A stretch of 64,000 bases of DNA from Parabacteroides sp. 52 (GCF_010500925.1 NZ_QVMG01000001.1:517618-581617); one strand, 5' to 3'. Counted from the stretch's first letter, positions 47,348-56,680 are shown. Numbers and translations: made by a program. Notes: generated by a model not told the origin, from the sequence alone.

Positions 47348-47473
47348 TTATACGTTTATCTGATATTACATTCAACAAGACCTTATTTCTAACAAACGGG
47401 ATACGCCGAAGTAAAGATTTCGTCCCTTCATATTATATACACTCCCTTTTCATGGTTGGAAATTAGATGCGTG

Positions 47474-47481
47474 CAAAGATA
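47474..47481 (-). promoter_or_regulatory. -7 box for the Gfo/Idh gene
   Basis: TATCTTTG on the minus strand, 126 bases before the start at 47347; the leader between shows no recognisable structure. Confidence 0.5.
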
Positions 47482-47552
47482 ATTTTTTCTATGATAAAAA
47501 GGAAAGTATTCACTTTTTTTGACAAGGTAAACATCTGATGTTGTCGAACACA

Positions 47553-48368
47553 TCACAGATTATAGATTGTATAATCATCTATATGGAATGCGGACAAAAG
47601 GCTTGTACACTGCTCTTTGTCGGCTATCAACAAGGCCGTCGAAAGCACCTCTGCATCTACTGCTGATGGCGCACAAACAGATACCAGATTGCGTCCTTCA
47701 TAATAAACACCGGTATGTGGATTTTTAATATGCGCCGGATTCCGGGGAGAGTTTCCGGAAACCGACAAAGAATTATCTTTCAACCGAACCGTGCCTAGCG
47801 TCTCCTGGCTCACGGGATCCGAGATACCCACAGGCCAACAATCCCCATATACATGCGTACCGACAGCCAAGACACTGCTATTACCGAAATTAATCAAGGC
47901 ATGACGTATCTGATTCTCTAGCAACAGAGCGTGAAACCTAAACAATGCATATCCCTTCCCATAACCTCCCAGATCCAGTTGTATCTCTTTATCTGCAAAA
48001 AACAGGCTATGTTCCTTTTCTTCAAAAACCAGTTGAGAGAACTTCCCCAGCGTAATATCAAAAAGCCCGAACGTACGTTCATAATACTTCTTGCACTCCC
48101 AGAGAATAGACCAAAGCTCTTCCTGTAGAAAAACCGGCCTTTGTCCCGCCGTTCTATTCAAAAGAGAAACCTCACTCTCCGGGTCAAACCGGTTCAACAT
48201 CCTATCCAACCGCTCGACTTCTTTCCCGATCGCCTCCCATATAAGCTGTAACTCCTCTTTCGTTCTTCCCAGAATCAGGGCATCCAACTGCGTACCCATC
48301 ACCGAAGACAGACAGCCATGCAAAAGCCCGGAGGAGGCATAATAAGTGGAAAAGGCCTCTCTTTTCAT
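47553..48368 (-). CDS. ApbE-like FAD:protein FMN transferase
   Basis: 271 residues, shorter than typical ApbE (about 330). It keeps the core MGTQLDALI, DRMLNRFDPESEVSLLN, the flavin-site DLGGYGKGYAL and ALINFGNSSVLAVG, and ends with DAEVLSTALLIADKE. There is no lipoprotein signal, so it is predicted cytoplasmic, unlike classical periplasmic ApbE. It would transfer FMN to a Ser/Thr of a flavoprotein; no target is nearby. Confidence 0.87.
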   Translation of the reverse strand: MKREAFSTYYASSGLLHGCLSSVMGTQLDALILGRTKEELQLIWEAIGKEVERLDRMLNRFDPESEVSLLNRTAGQRPVFLQEELWSILWECKKYYERTFGLFDITLGKFSQLVFEEKEHSLFFADKEIQLDLGGYGKGYALFRFHALLLENQIRHALINFGNSSVLAVGTHVYGDCWPVGISDPVSQETLGTVRLKDNSLSVSGNSPRNPAHIKNPHTGVYYEGRNLVSVCAPSAVDAEVLSTALLIADKEQCTSLLSAFHIDDYTIYNL

Positions 48369-48447
48369 AAATTCTATTTGAAATACTTGATTTTTATACT
48401 TGTAAGATTCTATTTATTTAAAAAGATCTAAAGAATAGTTCGTCGAG

Positions 48448-48455
48448 CAAAGATA
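48448..48455 (-). promoter_or_regulatory. -7 box for the apbE-like gene
   Basis: TATCTTTG on the minus strand, 79 bases before the start at 48368, divergent from the promoter of the TPR gene. Confidence 0.5.
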
Positions 48456-48480
48456 ATCATTTTTCAGGCGAAGCGACTCG

Positions 48481-48509
48481 TTGAAAAAGAACAGTTTTCT
48501 TTATCTTCG
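48481..48509 (+). promoter_or_regulatory. Promoter of the TPR gene
   Basis: TTG (48481-48483), 18 bp, TATCTTCG (48502-48509), 17 bases before the start at 48527. Confidence 0.6.
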
Positions 48510-48526
48510 CACGGAAATAGAAAAAC

Positions 48527-49501
48527 ATGATACAAAAGATCACTCTTGCCCTCTACTTTACCCTTCTTACCGGAAGCCTGTACGCACAAAAACAGGTAGA
48601 GGAACTGATATATCAGGGTATTGAATATCATGATGCCGGAGCATACGATAAAGCGATCGAGACCTACCGGCAGGCACTGCAGATAGACCCGCATGCCGTA
48701 AATGCCCTATACGAAATATCCCTCTCCCTCTTTGAATCCGGAGACTACCTGGCGGCTATCGCGTACTGCGACAAACTCTTAGAAAGAGAAGACAAATACG
48801 CCATCCTCTCGTACAACACCAAAGGTTCCTGCCTGAATCACCTGGACAGAACAGACGAAGCCATTGAAGTCTTTCTGGAAGGTATCGAACGATACGATGC
48901 GTTTCATTCATTGCACTACAACCTGGGACTGGCCTATTTCAAAAAAACGGAATACACCAAAGCCAAAGAGTCGTTCATCCACTCACTCAACATCAGCCCC
49001 CAGCATGCAGGCAGCCACCTGAACCTGGGAAGAACCCTGGAGGCCCTGGACCGGAAGATCGAGAGCCTTCTCTGTTTATATTATTTCCTCTTATTAGAGC
49101 CGCAAACAGACCGATCGGTATGGGCTTATCAGTCCGTACAGGATCAATTGTTCGACTTATCCGAATCAAAAACCATCTTTCCCCAAGCCGAAAGGAGATT
49201 GGTCGATTCCCTGATGGCCAATGAGAAAGCCGCAGTGAAAGAGGCTGACGCTCTCGCCTTGTTTACTGCCGACACCCAGTCTTTCTTCCACGCCATTGCC
49301 TCGATCGAACATAGGACGGGAGGTGAAGAAGGCATATGGTGGGATTATTATATTACCTTTTTCCGGTCTTTATCGCAAAAAGAATTCACCGATGTCTTTT
49401 GTCATTACATCCGCTTCACGGCGCAAGAGAAAAATCAGGAGTGGATGGATAAAAACAAACAAAAGGTAAAAAGCTTCTCCCAATGGCTGAAACAACAATA
49501 G
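48527..49501 (+). CDS. Exported TPR-repeat protein
   Basis: 324 residues with a signal peptide ending at LYAQKQ. Four to five tetratricopeptide repeats lie between about 25 and 190, for example YHDAGAYDKAIETYRQALQI, DPHAVNALYEISLSLFESGD and SLHYNLGLAYFKKTEYTKA. The C-terminal 130 residues have no motif. TPR domains bind partner proteins; the partner is unknown. It is convergent with the hydrolase gene. Confidence 0.88.
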   Translation: MIQKITLALYFTLLTGSLYAQKQVEELIYQGIEYHDAGAYDKAIETYRQALQIDPHAVNALYEISLSLFESGDYLAAIAYCDKLLEREDKYAILSYNTKGSCLNHLDRTDEAIEVFLEGIERYDAFHSLHYNLGLAYFKKTEYTKAKESFIHSLNISPQHAGSHLNLGRTLEALDRKIESLLCLYYFLLLEPQTDRSVWAYQSVQDQLFDLSESKTIFPQAERRLVDSLMANEKAAVKEADALALFTADTQSFFHAIASIEHRTGGEEGIWWDYYITFFRSLSQKEFTDVFCHYIRFTAQEKNQEWMDKNKQKVKSFSQWLKQQ

Positions 49502-49516
49502 CCTAGAAAGCCTTGT

Positions 49517-50860
49517 TTATCTCTCGGATATCCACTTGGCCATATCTTCTAATACGACCGGAGAAATGGTTTCTTCAATCTCTCCATACTCTGTCGGCAT
49601 GCCGGTAATGGCTGTCTGGAACAAATGATTCAAACCAGGATATTTTTTTATTGTCACCGCTTTGTTGCCATTGGCCGTAATTTGCTCAAAGCCTTTCAGG
49701 TTGGGCTGGGCTATAACCTGCATATCTTTATCCCCGTTCAAAGCAAAGACCGGACATTGGATCTCTTTGAAAAAAACAGCCGGATCATATTGTAATAAAC
49801 TCAATATAGCGGGTGTTGTCATTTGACGGATTATCTCCTCTTCCTGTCCGGCCAAAGGCGTTCCATTCACAATGACCTTGACCTGTTCTTTCAAGGTTTC
49901 CTTATCCGTAGCAGCCCCCAATACAACATCTTCTACTTTTTTCATTGCCTCATTATAAGGGAGGATATAATCATCCGTCAAGCCGGATACACGAAAAAGC
50001 ATATCCCGTTGGGACCGCAAAACCTCCCGCCCATTGACACCGGGACCAGCCAGTGAAACAACAAAAGAGGGTATCCCCTGAGAGGCCAAGAGTACAGCCA
50101 CCGCTCCTCCTTCGCTATGTCCTATGATACCTACGCGTTGCGGATCGACCTCTTTCCGCGTTTTCAACCAAGCCATAGCAGCAGCGGCATCTGCAGCAAA
50201 ATCGGTAAGACCACAGGATGTATAGTCGCCTTCCGACGCCCCTACCCCCCGTTCATCATAACGAAATACAAGAATACCCTGACGGGTCAGATAATCGGCT
50301 ATCACCCAAAAAGGTTTATGCCCCATAATCTTTTCATCCCTGTCTTGCGCCCCACTACCGGTCACCATCACCACCGCCGGAAACTTTTCTCCTTTAGCGG
50401 GTATAGTCAGAGTGCCGGCTAATGTGACTCCTGCCTTTTCATTTCGAAAACTCACCTCTTCCTCTTTATAAAGTAAAGGTGCTTTAGGCTCCTGCGGACG
50501 TTTCACCTGCACTTCTTCGCGGGACAACTGCAACGGAAAGGATTGACCCATCTGCGAAAAAGAACCATCCAATACCCCCTCTTTCCAGGTAGCTTTATAG
50601 GTAAAATGCAAAGGGGCTATTTCGAGAACCAACTCCTTCGTATCCCAAGTTACTTTCGTAATAGGTACCACCGTATTTCCCTGATCCGGCGAAGTCATTG
50701 TGCCCGAATACGTGTCACCGGACTTCTCCAGGGCAAAATGAATCCGCAATTTCATAACACCCAAATCGGCCACCCCATACCATTTTCCCGTAATTTCCTG
50801 TGCCGACAAAGAGGTGAAAGCGGCAAACAAACAGACGATAAGAATACAGATTCTTTTCAT
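49517..50860 (-). CDS. Exported alpha/beta hydrolase with N-terminal beta domain
   Basis: 447 residues with a signal peptide (about 1-20). Residues about 22-115 form a small lipocalin-like beta domain (GKWYGVADLGVMKLRIHFAL); the hydrolase domain has VMVTGSGAQDRDE, the nucleophile elbow IGHSEGGAVA, an Asp in ALNGDKDMQV and the His in GLNHLFQ. This two-part layout is common in Bacteroidetes serine esterases of unknown substrate. It ends an operon with the Yip1-like and DUF2089 genes. Confidence 0.9.
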   Translation of the reverse strand: MKRICILIVCLFAAFTSLSAQEITGKWYGVADLGVMKLRIHFALEKSGDTYSGTMTSPDQGNTVVPITKVTWDTKELVLEIAPLHFTYKATWKEGVLDGSFSQMGQSFPLQLSREEVQVKRPQEPKAPLLYKEEEVSFRNEKAGVTLAGTLTIPAKGEKFPAVVMVTGSGAQDRDEKIMGHKPFWVIADYLTRQGILVFRYDERGVGASEGDYTSCGLTDFAADAAAAMAWLKTRKEVDPQRVGIIGHSEGGAVAVLLASQGIPSFVVSLAGPGVNGREVLRSQRDMLFRVSGLTDDYILPYNEAMKKVEDVVLGAATDKETLKEQVKVIVNGTPLAGQEEEIIRQMTTPAILSLLQYDPAVFFKEIQCPVFALNGDKDMQVIAQPNLKGFEQITANGNKAVTIKKYPGLNHLFQTAITGMPTEYGEIEETISPVVLEDMAKWISER

Positions 50861-50872
50861 AATTATATCTAT

Positions 50873-51475
50873 TTATAAAAGTGAATAAAGCGGATGTATC
50901 AATAGACGGCAAAGAATATCGCCACCGAAAACACCAACACAATACAAAATACCCAACATATACCCTTTCAGGTTACTGGATACTTTTAAAGCATGGAACA
51001 TCCAAATCAAAGTCCATACAAGAAAAACCAGAGACACAAGAGCCAGCCAGATGCCCAATAACAAACCGGGTTGATTCATCAATTCCATCGGAGGAAGATT
51101 GAAATCCATATTATTCATCCGTTGCATCGGAGGCAAGAGACTGATCAGATTCATGAAAATCAACGGCAACTGAGCAAAAAGAACCGTACCGAACACATCT
51201 ACTATACGGATGCGCGATTTGGAAAAGAAGAATCCCCCAAGCAAGAACAAGATAGCGGGCACAAGCCATACCACCAGATGCTCCAGCGCAAAACACAAAA
51301 GCGTATTCTTGGGTGCCGGCCCAAAATGCAACAACCCATGGTAATGGTATTTTGACAAATAAGAGATCCATATGGATACGATGCATCCCACTACACCCCA
51401 CGCCAATGCCTGGTATCCGGCTATCCGGATAAAAGGATTCCATAAAAGATTCAGTTTCTTTTTCATATGATTCAT
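50873..51475 (-). CDS. Yip1-like integral membrane protein
   Basis: 200 residues with five predicted membrane helices and little between them, the layout of bacterial YIP1-domain proteins (NPFIRIAGYQALAWGVVG, IVDVFGTVLFAQLPLIFMN, LVFLVWTLIWMFHALKVSSN). Function unknown. It lies 12 bases upstream of the hydrolase gene and follows the DUF2089 regulator by 59 bases. Confidence 0.75.
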   Translation of the reverse strand: MNHMKKKLNLLWNPFIRIAGYQALAWGVVGCIVSIWISYLSKYHYHGLLHFGPAPKNTLLCFALEHLVVWLVPAILFLLGGFFFSKSRIRIVDVFGTVLFAQLPLIFMNLISLLPPMQRMNNMDFNLPPMELMNQPGLLLGIWLALVSLVFLVWTLIWMFHALKVSSNLKGYMLGILYCVGVFGGDILCRLLIHPLYSLL

Positions 51476-51534
51476 TTGGATTTATTTATATAACTCTTTC
51501 CGGATACATACACAGCCAGATCCTTTCTTTTTCT

Positions 51535-51819
51535 TTACACTTCTTCTATTTGACGCAGCTTTTCAATCAGGTCATCCAATAGGTTCCGTACCGTCGGATA
51601 ACTAATGCCCATATTCTTAGCCATATCCTTCAGGCTTCCGCTGCTTTTTACAAAATCAAGAATAAAGGCCTGTTCTTTCTCCGACAACCGGACAAATAAA
51701 GGCAAAGCAAAACTCCCGTTCACCTCCGTATCACAATGGATGCAATGTAACTTTTTTACATGCAGGGGAGAATCACAGCTTGGACATTTCAAAGGTAATT
51801 TCTTTACAAACTCACTCAT
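51535..51819 (-). CDS. DUF2089 zinc-ribbon/HTH regulator
   Basis: 94 residues: an N-terminal zinc ribbon with CPSC and CIHC, then a helix-turn-helix (SLKDMAKNMGISYPTVRNLL, about 62-82). DUF2089 proteins are small putative transcription regulators; in Bacteroidetes they are often followed by membrane or hydrolase genes, as here. The operon order is regulator, membrane protein, exported hydrolase. Confidence 0.88.
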   Translation of the reverse strand: MSEFVKKLPLKCPSCDSPLHVKKLHCIHCDTEVNGSFALPLFVRLSEKEQAFILDFVKSSGSLKDMAKNMGISYPTVRNLLDDLIEKLRQIEEV

Positions 51820-51835
51820 TATATCATTTTTTCTG

Positions 51836-51866
51836 CAAACATAAAAAGAAAATAAATAATATCAAA
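51836..51866 (-). promoter_or_regulatory. Promoter of the DUF2089 operon
   Basis: On the minus strand TTTG (51863-51866), 19 bp, TATGTTTG (51836-51843), 16 bases before the start. Confidence 0.8.
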
Positions 51867-52000
51867 GTAAAACTAAACAATGTTTACCGCAAGATGAATT
51901 TCATCAAGAAAAGACAAAGACTTTTGTAACAGAAAAAACGAGAAACCCTTTCCCATTTCAATCACCTTTTCTTTGGGTTTTCCCTTTTTTTTTGCGGGGA

Positions 52001-52100
52001 TATTCTGTTGCCGATGCGCATCGGCAACATTGCTGAACGTGTTCGTCAATATTGCTGATGGGCATCGGCAATATTGACGATGCCCATCAGCAACAGAATA
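52001..52100. repeat. Palindromic array, four 22-bp units (locus C)
   Basis: Units at 52008, 52030, 52052 and 52074, each TTG...CAA plus two bases (CA or TA). Unit 1 contains a perfect 20-bp palindrome, TTGCCGATGCGCATCGGCAA. The array is framed by TATTCTG and CAGAATA. It lies between the DUF2089 operon promoter and the 3' end of the YeiH gene; the remaining bases from 51867 to 52237 hold nothing recognisable. Confidence 0.95.
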
Positions 52101-52237
52101 CTCCTGCCAAAAAACAAAAATTTCTCTCAATAAAAAATAAGGAAACAGGAGGGGCAATCAACAGAAAACCCCTTGTAACAACCAAGTATTCAGCTTGTTT
52201 ATTCAAACAACAAACGATTCCGGCAAACGAAAAGATA

Positions 52238-53143
52238 CTACCAAAGGATAACAGCCAAGGCAGCAACAGCGATAACCACCCAAAGGATAACCCCTTCCCA
52301 TACAGGCTTGGCTCCTACCTTGCGGATGGCAGCGAGGGAAAGTGTGCTGCCTATCAGAAACAAGGTCATCGATAGAAAACAGTGGGAAGCCACAGAAACG
52401 GCACGCAATAAGGGGGACGGGATATCCACATACGTATTGATAACCATAGCGACAATAAACAGAAATATAAACCATGGGATAGAGACCTTGCGTCCTTTAC
52501 CTTGTGGAAAGAAAAATACAGACACAAACGACAAAGGAATCACCCACAAAGCCCGTGTCAGCTTCACGGTGGTAGCCAAAGCCAGAGCCTCAGCCCCATA
52601 GGCCGCCCCAGCACCAACGACCGAACTGGTATCGTGTATGGCTATCGCCGCCCACACCCCAAACTGCTGCTGACTCAGGTCGAGCCAACGACCGATCGGT
52701 GGGAAGAGAAACAAAGCCACAGCGTTTAAGGTGAAAATAACAGCCAGCGACATGGAGGTTTCGCTCTCGTCGGCATCGACCACCGGAGAGATAGCCGCAA
52801 TCGCACTCCCCCCACAGATGGCCGTTCCCGACGCGATCAAATAGGATAATTTGGTGGGGATTTTCAACCACCGACCCACAAAGAAACCAAGAACCATCAC
52901 GCCCACCACAGAAACGATCGTAAATAACATACCCTCTCCACCGGCTTGAAGCGATTCGTGCAGATTCATCCCAAACCCCAAACCCACGACAGCTACCTGA
53001 AGCAGGTACTTGGAAACTTTCTTGCTGCCCCCCGGATAAGGATTTTTTAAAAGAAGGGCGAAAACAATCCCAACAAACAAAGCAATGGCCGGAGAAACAA
53101 AGGCTGAAAGGATAAATAATGCAATAAACAGGTAACGGTTCAT
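52238..53143 (-). CDS. YeiH-family (UPF0324) membrane exporter
   Basis: 301 residues from the ATG at 53143. The longer frame from 53167 would begin inside the -7 box, so it is rejected. About nine to ten hydrophobic helices; family landmarks are FVGIVFALLLKNPYP, GLGFGMNLHES, SGTAICGGSAIAAISPVVDA and AAIAIHDTSSVVGAG. Relatives are putative sulfate/sulfite exporters; no biochemical certainty. Confidence 0.92.
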   Translation of the reverse strand: MNRYLFIALFILSAFVSPAIALFVGIVFALLLKNPYPGGSKKVSKYLLQVAVVGLGFGMNLHESLQAGGEGMLFTIVSVVGVMVLGFFVGRWLKIPTKLSYLIASGTAICGGSAIAAISPVVDADESETSMSLAVIFTLNAVALFLFPPIGRWLDLSQQQFGVWAAIAIHDTSSVVGAGAAYGAEALALATTVKLTRALWVIPLSFVSVFFFPQGKGRKVSIPWFIFLFIVAMVINTYVDIPSPLLRAVSVASHCFLSMTLFLIGSTLSLAAIRKVGAKPVWEGVILWVVIAVAALAVILW

Positions 53144-53164
53144 GAGTGAATGATTTTGTTGCTG

Positions 53165-53195
53165 CAAAAATACAGCAATAAAAACAGCCAGCCAA
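53165..53195 (-). promoter_or_regulatory. Promoter of the YeiH gene
   Basis: On the minus strand TTG (53193-53195), 20 bp, TATTTTTG (53165-53172). It excludes translation from the upstream ATG at 53167. Confidence 0.7.
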
Positions 53196-53260
53196 GATTA
53201 TCCTCAGAATAAATAATACCCCAATCGATATGGGACACTGCAATCGATGGTAACCCGTTC

Positions 53261-53377
53261 CTATTCCATCACAATATAGATAGGCCAGGAAACGCGATCG
53301 GGCAGATCAAATATTTCCTCATAAGGGGGCGTTCCTGAATCGTTAGGGTAAGAAGCAACACGTTTTACACCGGTCCC
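53261..53377 (-). pseudogene. Detached C-terminal coding remnant
   Basis: In a frame different from the upstream gene, 38 codons read RVASYPNDSGTPPYEEIF and DLPDRVSWPIYIVME before a TAG at 53261. The composition is that of a genuine protein end, not random DNA, but no start precedes it. It overlaps the last codons of the beta-helix gene in another frame and is probably what is left after a deletion or frameshift. Confidence 0.5.
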
Positions 53378-55019
53378 TCAACCAGCGTGCCGGTCCGCCA
53401 CGCTGCGTACCATGGTCGGCACGCCACAACCAGAAGTGGTCGCCCACTACATTATTGCTGTTTATTTGCATCGAAGCATGTATCTGTATGTTCTTGGATT
53501 GCACGCCTCCCACCCTACAGGTGATATCCGTAAGCAGGATAGGATTGGCTGAATGGTCGCGAGAGGCATCCTCTTGACCCATGCGGATTTGATACGTCGT
53601 ACTATTGAAAGAATCCATAAGCAGTCCGGCAACGATGATTCCTTCTTTATCGTCCACATAGATGCAGCCCCAGGTGTTATTTTCCGTAGGTTCGAGTGTT
53701 ACAGAGGCTATACCGGCCCCCAAGAGTATGGCATTTTTCCGGTTTACCTGGATCGGGGCATGCAAGGCATAGTGACCGGGAGTAAAAAATATGTTTTTGC
53801 CCGCTTGCAGCGCGGCGTTGATCTCTACGTCGGTATCGCCTTCCTTGGCTACATACCAACGGGTGAGCAAATCCTGGATTTCGCCCTCTCCCATATCTGT
53901 TGCCGACCAGGAAGTACCCACTCTCTCCTTTTGCCATGCAGGAACAAAGACTTTATATTCCCCATCATCATCGATGAAAAGAAAAGGCTTTTCCCGGATA
54001 ACCGGAGTATGGGGTATAGGTGAATTGACATCATTAGCCGCAGGGGCATTCACACATCCCTGCCATACCATATTATACGAACCACCCATAGGAGCAGAAC
54101 CTTCGGGGAATATCGTATTGCGGGTGTACCACTGTTGCTGCCCTCCCCAGTGGGGCCGGACGGATGCCGTATAATGCGTGTCGGCAATAAAACCGCCACT
54201 TCCCCAGAAGTTAGAGGTGCCCACATCGGATATATATTTCGAAGTACTTTCTATCTGCATTCTTCTGGCGCTGGTCGACTGCGAAACGGTCCACGCAAAA
54301 TCTCTCATCACCGTCACATTCTCCATCGAACGCCAGAAAGTACAGGTCGCATTGGCACCTCCAGAAAGGTGGGGCCGGGTGAAAACAGCGCCTAATTTGA
54401 CAGCCGCCGGCCATTTGCCCAAGCCACCTACATGTGAATAACACCCCAATTCGATGGCGTTGGCCTGTGGAGAGGAAGCCGAACCCGATCCACCCGGATC
54501 ATAGGTTTGTTTATCGATATTGGCTTTGAAATAGTAAGCCTGACGTTTGGTTGACCACTCACCGTTAGCTCCCCCTTGACCGGTGGTGAGAAAATGCGTA
54601 TTCATTTCTGTTCTTGCCGCACCGGCTTCTTCGTATTTCCTGTCGTAGAAATACATATTCTGCCCGAAGAGTTGTCCTTCCAATGAAAGCAGGATCGTTG
54701 TCGTACCATCGGTTATCTTGTAATAATTCTCGTACTTATCGGCATGGGGATTCACATCGGTAAATGTCGTCTCGGAAGTTGAACCGAGGGAAACAAAGTC
54801 AGTAGCCAACCGGCTTCCTCCACGCGTAATGGTATAATTCCCCGAACTGCCAAAGGTTTGCCACGAAAGTGTTATACTCTGACTTTCTTTATTATAGACA
54901 ATCTTATTGCCTACCTGTTCCATTTGTTGCCCCTCCTTGAAACCCAAGGATGCGGACATACCATTCATGCTCAGTATCAATGCAAATACAGAGAGAATAG
55001 CGGTTTTCTTCTTACTCAT
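53343..55019 (-). CDS. Secreted FN3/beta-helix protein, probably truncated at the 3' end
   Basis: 558 residues with a signal peptide (ending NGMSAS), a fibronectin-type-III-like domain (about 38-105: SITLSWQTFGSSGNYTITR), then the family known in other phyla as coagulation-factor-5/8-associated or mis-named adenylyl cyclase beta-helix proteins (TCTFWRSMENVTVMRDFAW, INAALQAGKNIFFTPGHYAL, VVGDHFWLWRADHGT). Relatives continue after WRADHGT for well over a hundred residues; here the frame turns into a Cys/Arg-rich tail and stops, so the end is likely lost. It possibly acts on carbohydrate. Confidence 0.8.
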   Translation of the reverse strand: MSKKKTAILSVFALILSMNGMSASLGFKEGQQMEQVGNKIVYNKESQSITLSWQTFGSSGNYTITRGGSRLATDFVSLGSTSETTFTDVNPHADKYENYYKITDGTTTILLSLEGQLFGQNMYFYDRKYEEAGAARTEMNTHFLTTGQGGANGEWSTKRQAYYFKANIDKQTYDPGGSGSASSPQANAIELGCYSHVGGLGKWPAAVKLGAVFTRPHLSGGANATCTFWRSMENVTVMRDFAWTVSQSTSARRMQIESTSKYISDVGTSNFWGSGGFIADTHYTASVRPHWGGQQQWYTRNTIFPEGSAPMGGSYNMVWQGCVNAPAANDVNSPIPHTPVIREKPFLFIDDDGEYKVFVPAWQKERVGTSWSATDMGEGEIQDLLTRWYVAKEGDTDVEINAALQAGKNIFFTPGHYALHAPIQVNRKNAILLGAGIASVTLEPTENNTWGCIYVDDKEGIIVAGLLMDSFNSTTYQIRMGQEDASRDHSANPILLTDITCRVGGVQSKNIQIHASMQINSNNVVGDHFWLWRADHGTQRGGPARWLRDRCKTCCFLP

Positions 55020-55126
55020 AAATAATTACTCTTTTAGTGTTTTTACTTCTCTATTATCTATACAAATACGCACTTTATTTCACAGCAGTGATACATTCAA
55101 ACGTTTTCACAAAAAGGTTTTACTTA

Positions 55127-56680
55127 TTATTCTGTTATCCGTACATCGCGAAACAGAAAGGGATTGCGACTTACAATATAGGACTTGCCACTTTGTATAG
55201 TCATATTCTTTATCTCTACCTCCCGGGTTATTACATACGGATACTTTTCTTCATAGGTTTCGTCGGTCTTGTTTCTATTGAAAGGGGCAAAAAGTTTCGG
55301 TCCCTGATAATTGTCTACCGGATGGATGTCGTTTATGAAAAGACCATCTACCGTTATCTTCTCCGGCATATAACAGGTGTACCCAAAATCATGCTGTCCC
55401 GAATTGCTTCCATTGATAAGGATGGCATCCGACTGCGAACCGTTCCGTGGCTTATATTCACAGTTGCGGATGATTACCTCTCCTTCCCATGTGCTACCGT
55501 AGTCGTCACGCAGGTTGATAAAGTGAGTCCCGCAGACCTGTGTGTTTTCAATGAGAAACACACCACATCCTATGATATTAATCCCCTGATGCCCGAGGAT
55601 GGAATTTCTTATTGTTGCATTAGCCACTCCCATATGCGCGTCGAAACGCGAAAACGCGACGGTGTCGAAGAGGATATTTTTTGAATAGTTCGAACCGAAA
55701 ATACCCCAAAAGGTTCTGTCGTGTATGTCGTTCTCTTGCTTGCAGTTTCTGAATGTCACATGCGTAGACCTGTTCACCGAGATATCGTAAGAGCCCATCG
55801 AAACGGGTTTATTGGCACTACCGGTCGTCACATAGGTCTTATGGCCTGACAAACTGCAGTTTTGCACGGTGACTTCCGAACAGCTCGAAACGGATATAAA
55901 ACCGGTATAGGGTGCGCCGTGATCGAGTTCATCCGTAATCGTATGGCGAAGACCGTCGACGATCACATTGGAGCGATTGATATTCAATCCCCGACCGTAA
56001 TAGGTATACCTTGATTCAGCCTGATTGGCAATCGTTATGAAATGCCCTCCGCGCAGAGTCAAGGTATGCGTGTCAATCGGATAAGCAACCATAGATGTTA
56101 TATTTTCAAAGTCCCATATGATAGGCGTTTTCATATCGACATGACCTTCCTTATCTACAACAAACACGTCTGTCTGGAAAGAGCCTCTGTTCTGGTTCAA
56201 CCCCAAACGGATATAACGCCTTGTCGTACTGTCGGTAACCACAACAAAGGAATGATGCAAGAGAGACAAATCCAGCTTTTTCTGGTTTTTAATAAGTGTT
56301 TCCACTCCTGTTATCTCCACCGAAGGGAGTTGAGAAGACACATTGAATATCTGTGCTCGGCGGTTTTCTACTTTCGTATCGTCAAGGATAAACCGGGCAT
56401 TTCCCCAGTCCGTATCGGTCTGCACCTCGGCAGTCTTGTCTGCCCCACCGATATAGTAGGTCGCACCGGCATCCGCACATACCTTCAGGCCGGCTTTATT
56501 CGCTGCCGCATGCGCCTTTATGATCGCATCAAAATCGTCCGTCACTCCATCACCTACCGCACCATATGCACTGTAATAAATAACCTTATCCTTTGTCTCA
56601 CCAAGAACTTCCGCCCACATCGTTTGACTGGATACCCAAAACAACACACCCACAAGAAGGAACTTCACGCATGTCTTCAT
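55127..56680 (-). CDS. Secreted right-handed beta-helix protein, pectate-lyase-like
   Basis: 517 residues with a signal peptide ending at TMWAEV. The start of the mature part (YYSAYGAVGDGVTDDFDAI) is the Pectate_lyase_3 / GH28-like entry motif, followed by about ten beta-helix coils rich in NxxF and VxxxN steps (VTVQNCSLSGHKT, VTFRNCKQENDIHDR, ATIRNSILGHQGI). No catalytic set can be named. Together with the next gene it forms a two-gene secreted beta-helix operon (gap 107 bases). Confidence 0.85.
   Translation of the reverse strand: MKTCVKFLLVGVLFWVSSQTMWAEVLGETKDKVIYYSAYGAVGDGVTDDFDAIIKAHAAANKAGLKVCADAGATYYIGGADKTAEVQTDTDWGNARFILDDTKVENRRAQIFNVSSQLPSVEITGVETLIKNQKKLDLSLLHHSFVVVTDSTTRRYIRLGLNQNRGSFQTDVFVVDKEGHVDMKTPIIWDFENITSMVAYPIDTHTLTLRGGHFITIANQAESRYTYYGRGLNINRSNVIVDGLRHTITDELDHGAPYTGFISVSSCSEVTVQNCSLSGHKTYVTTGSANKPVSMGSYDISVNRSTHVTFRNCKQENDIHDRTFWGIFGSNYSKNILFDTVAFSRFDAHMGVANATIRNSILGHQGINIIGCGVFLIENTQVCGTHFINLRDDYGSTWEGEVIIRNCEYKPRNGSQSDAILINGSNSGQHDFGYTCYMPEKITVDGLFINDIHPVDNYQGPKLFAPFNRNKTDETYEEKYPYVITREVEIKNMTIQSGKSYIVSRNPFLFRDVRITE

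Noticed and set aside
53143..53167. Upstream start for the YeiH protein
   Set aside because: The -7 box covers this ATG, so it would not be transcribed.
55037..55684. A 215-codon plus-strand frame
   Set aside because: It lies antisense to the 3' end of a clear secreted beta-helix gene and has no family features.
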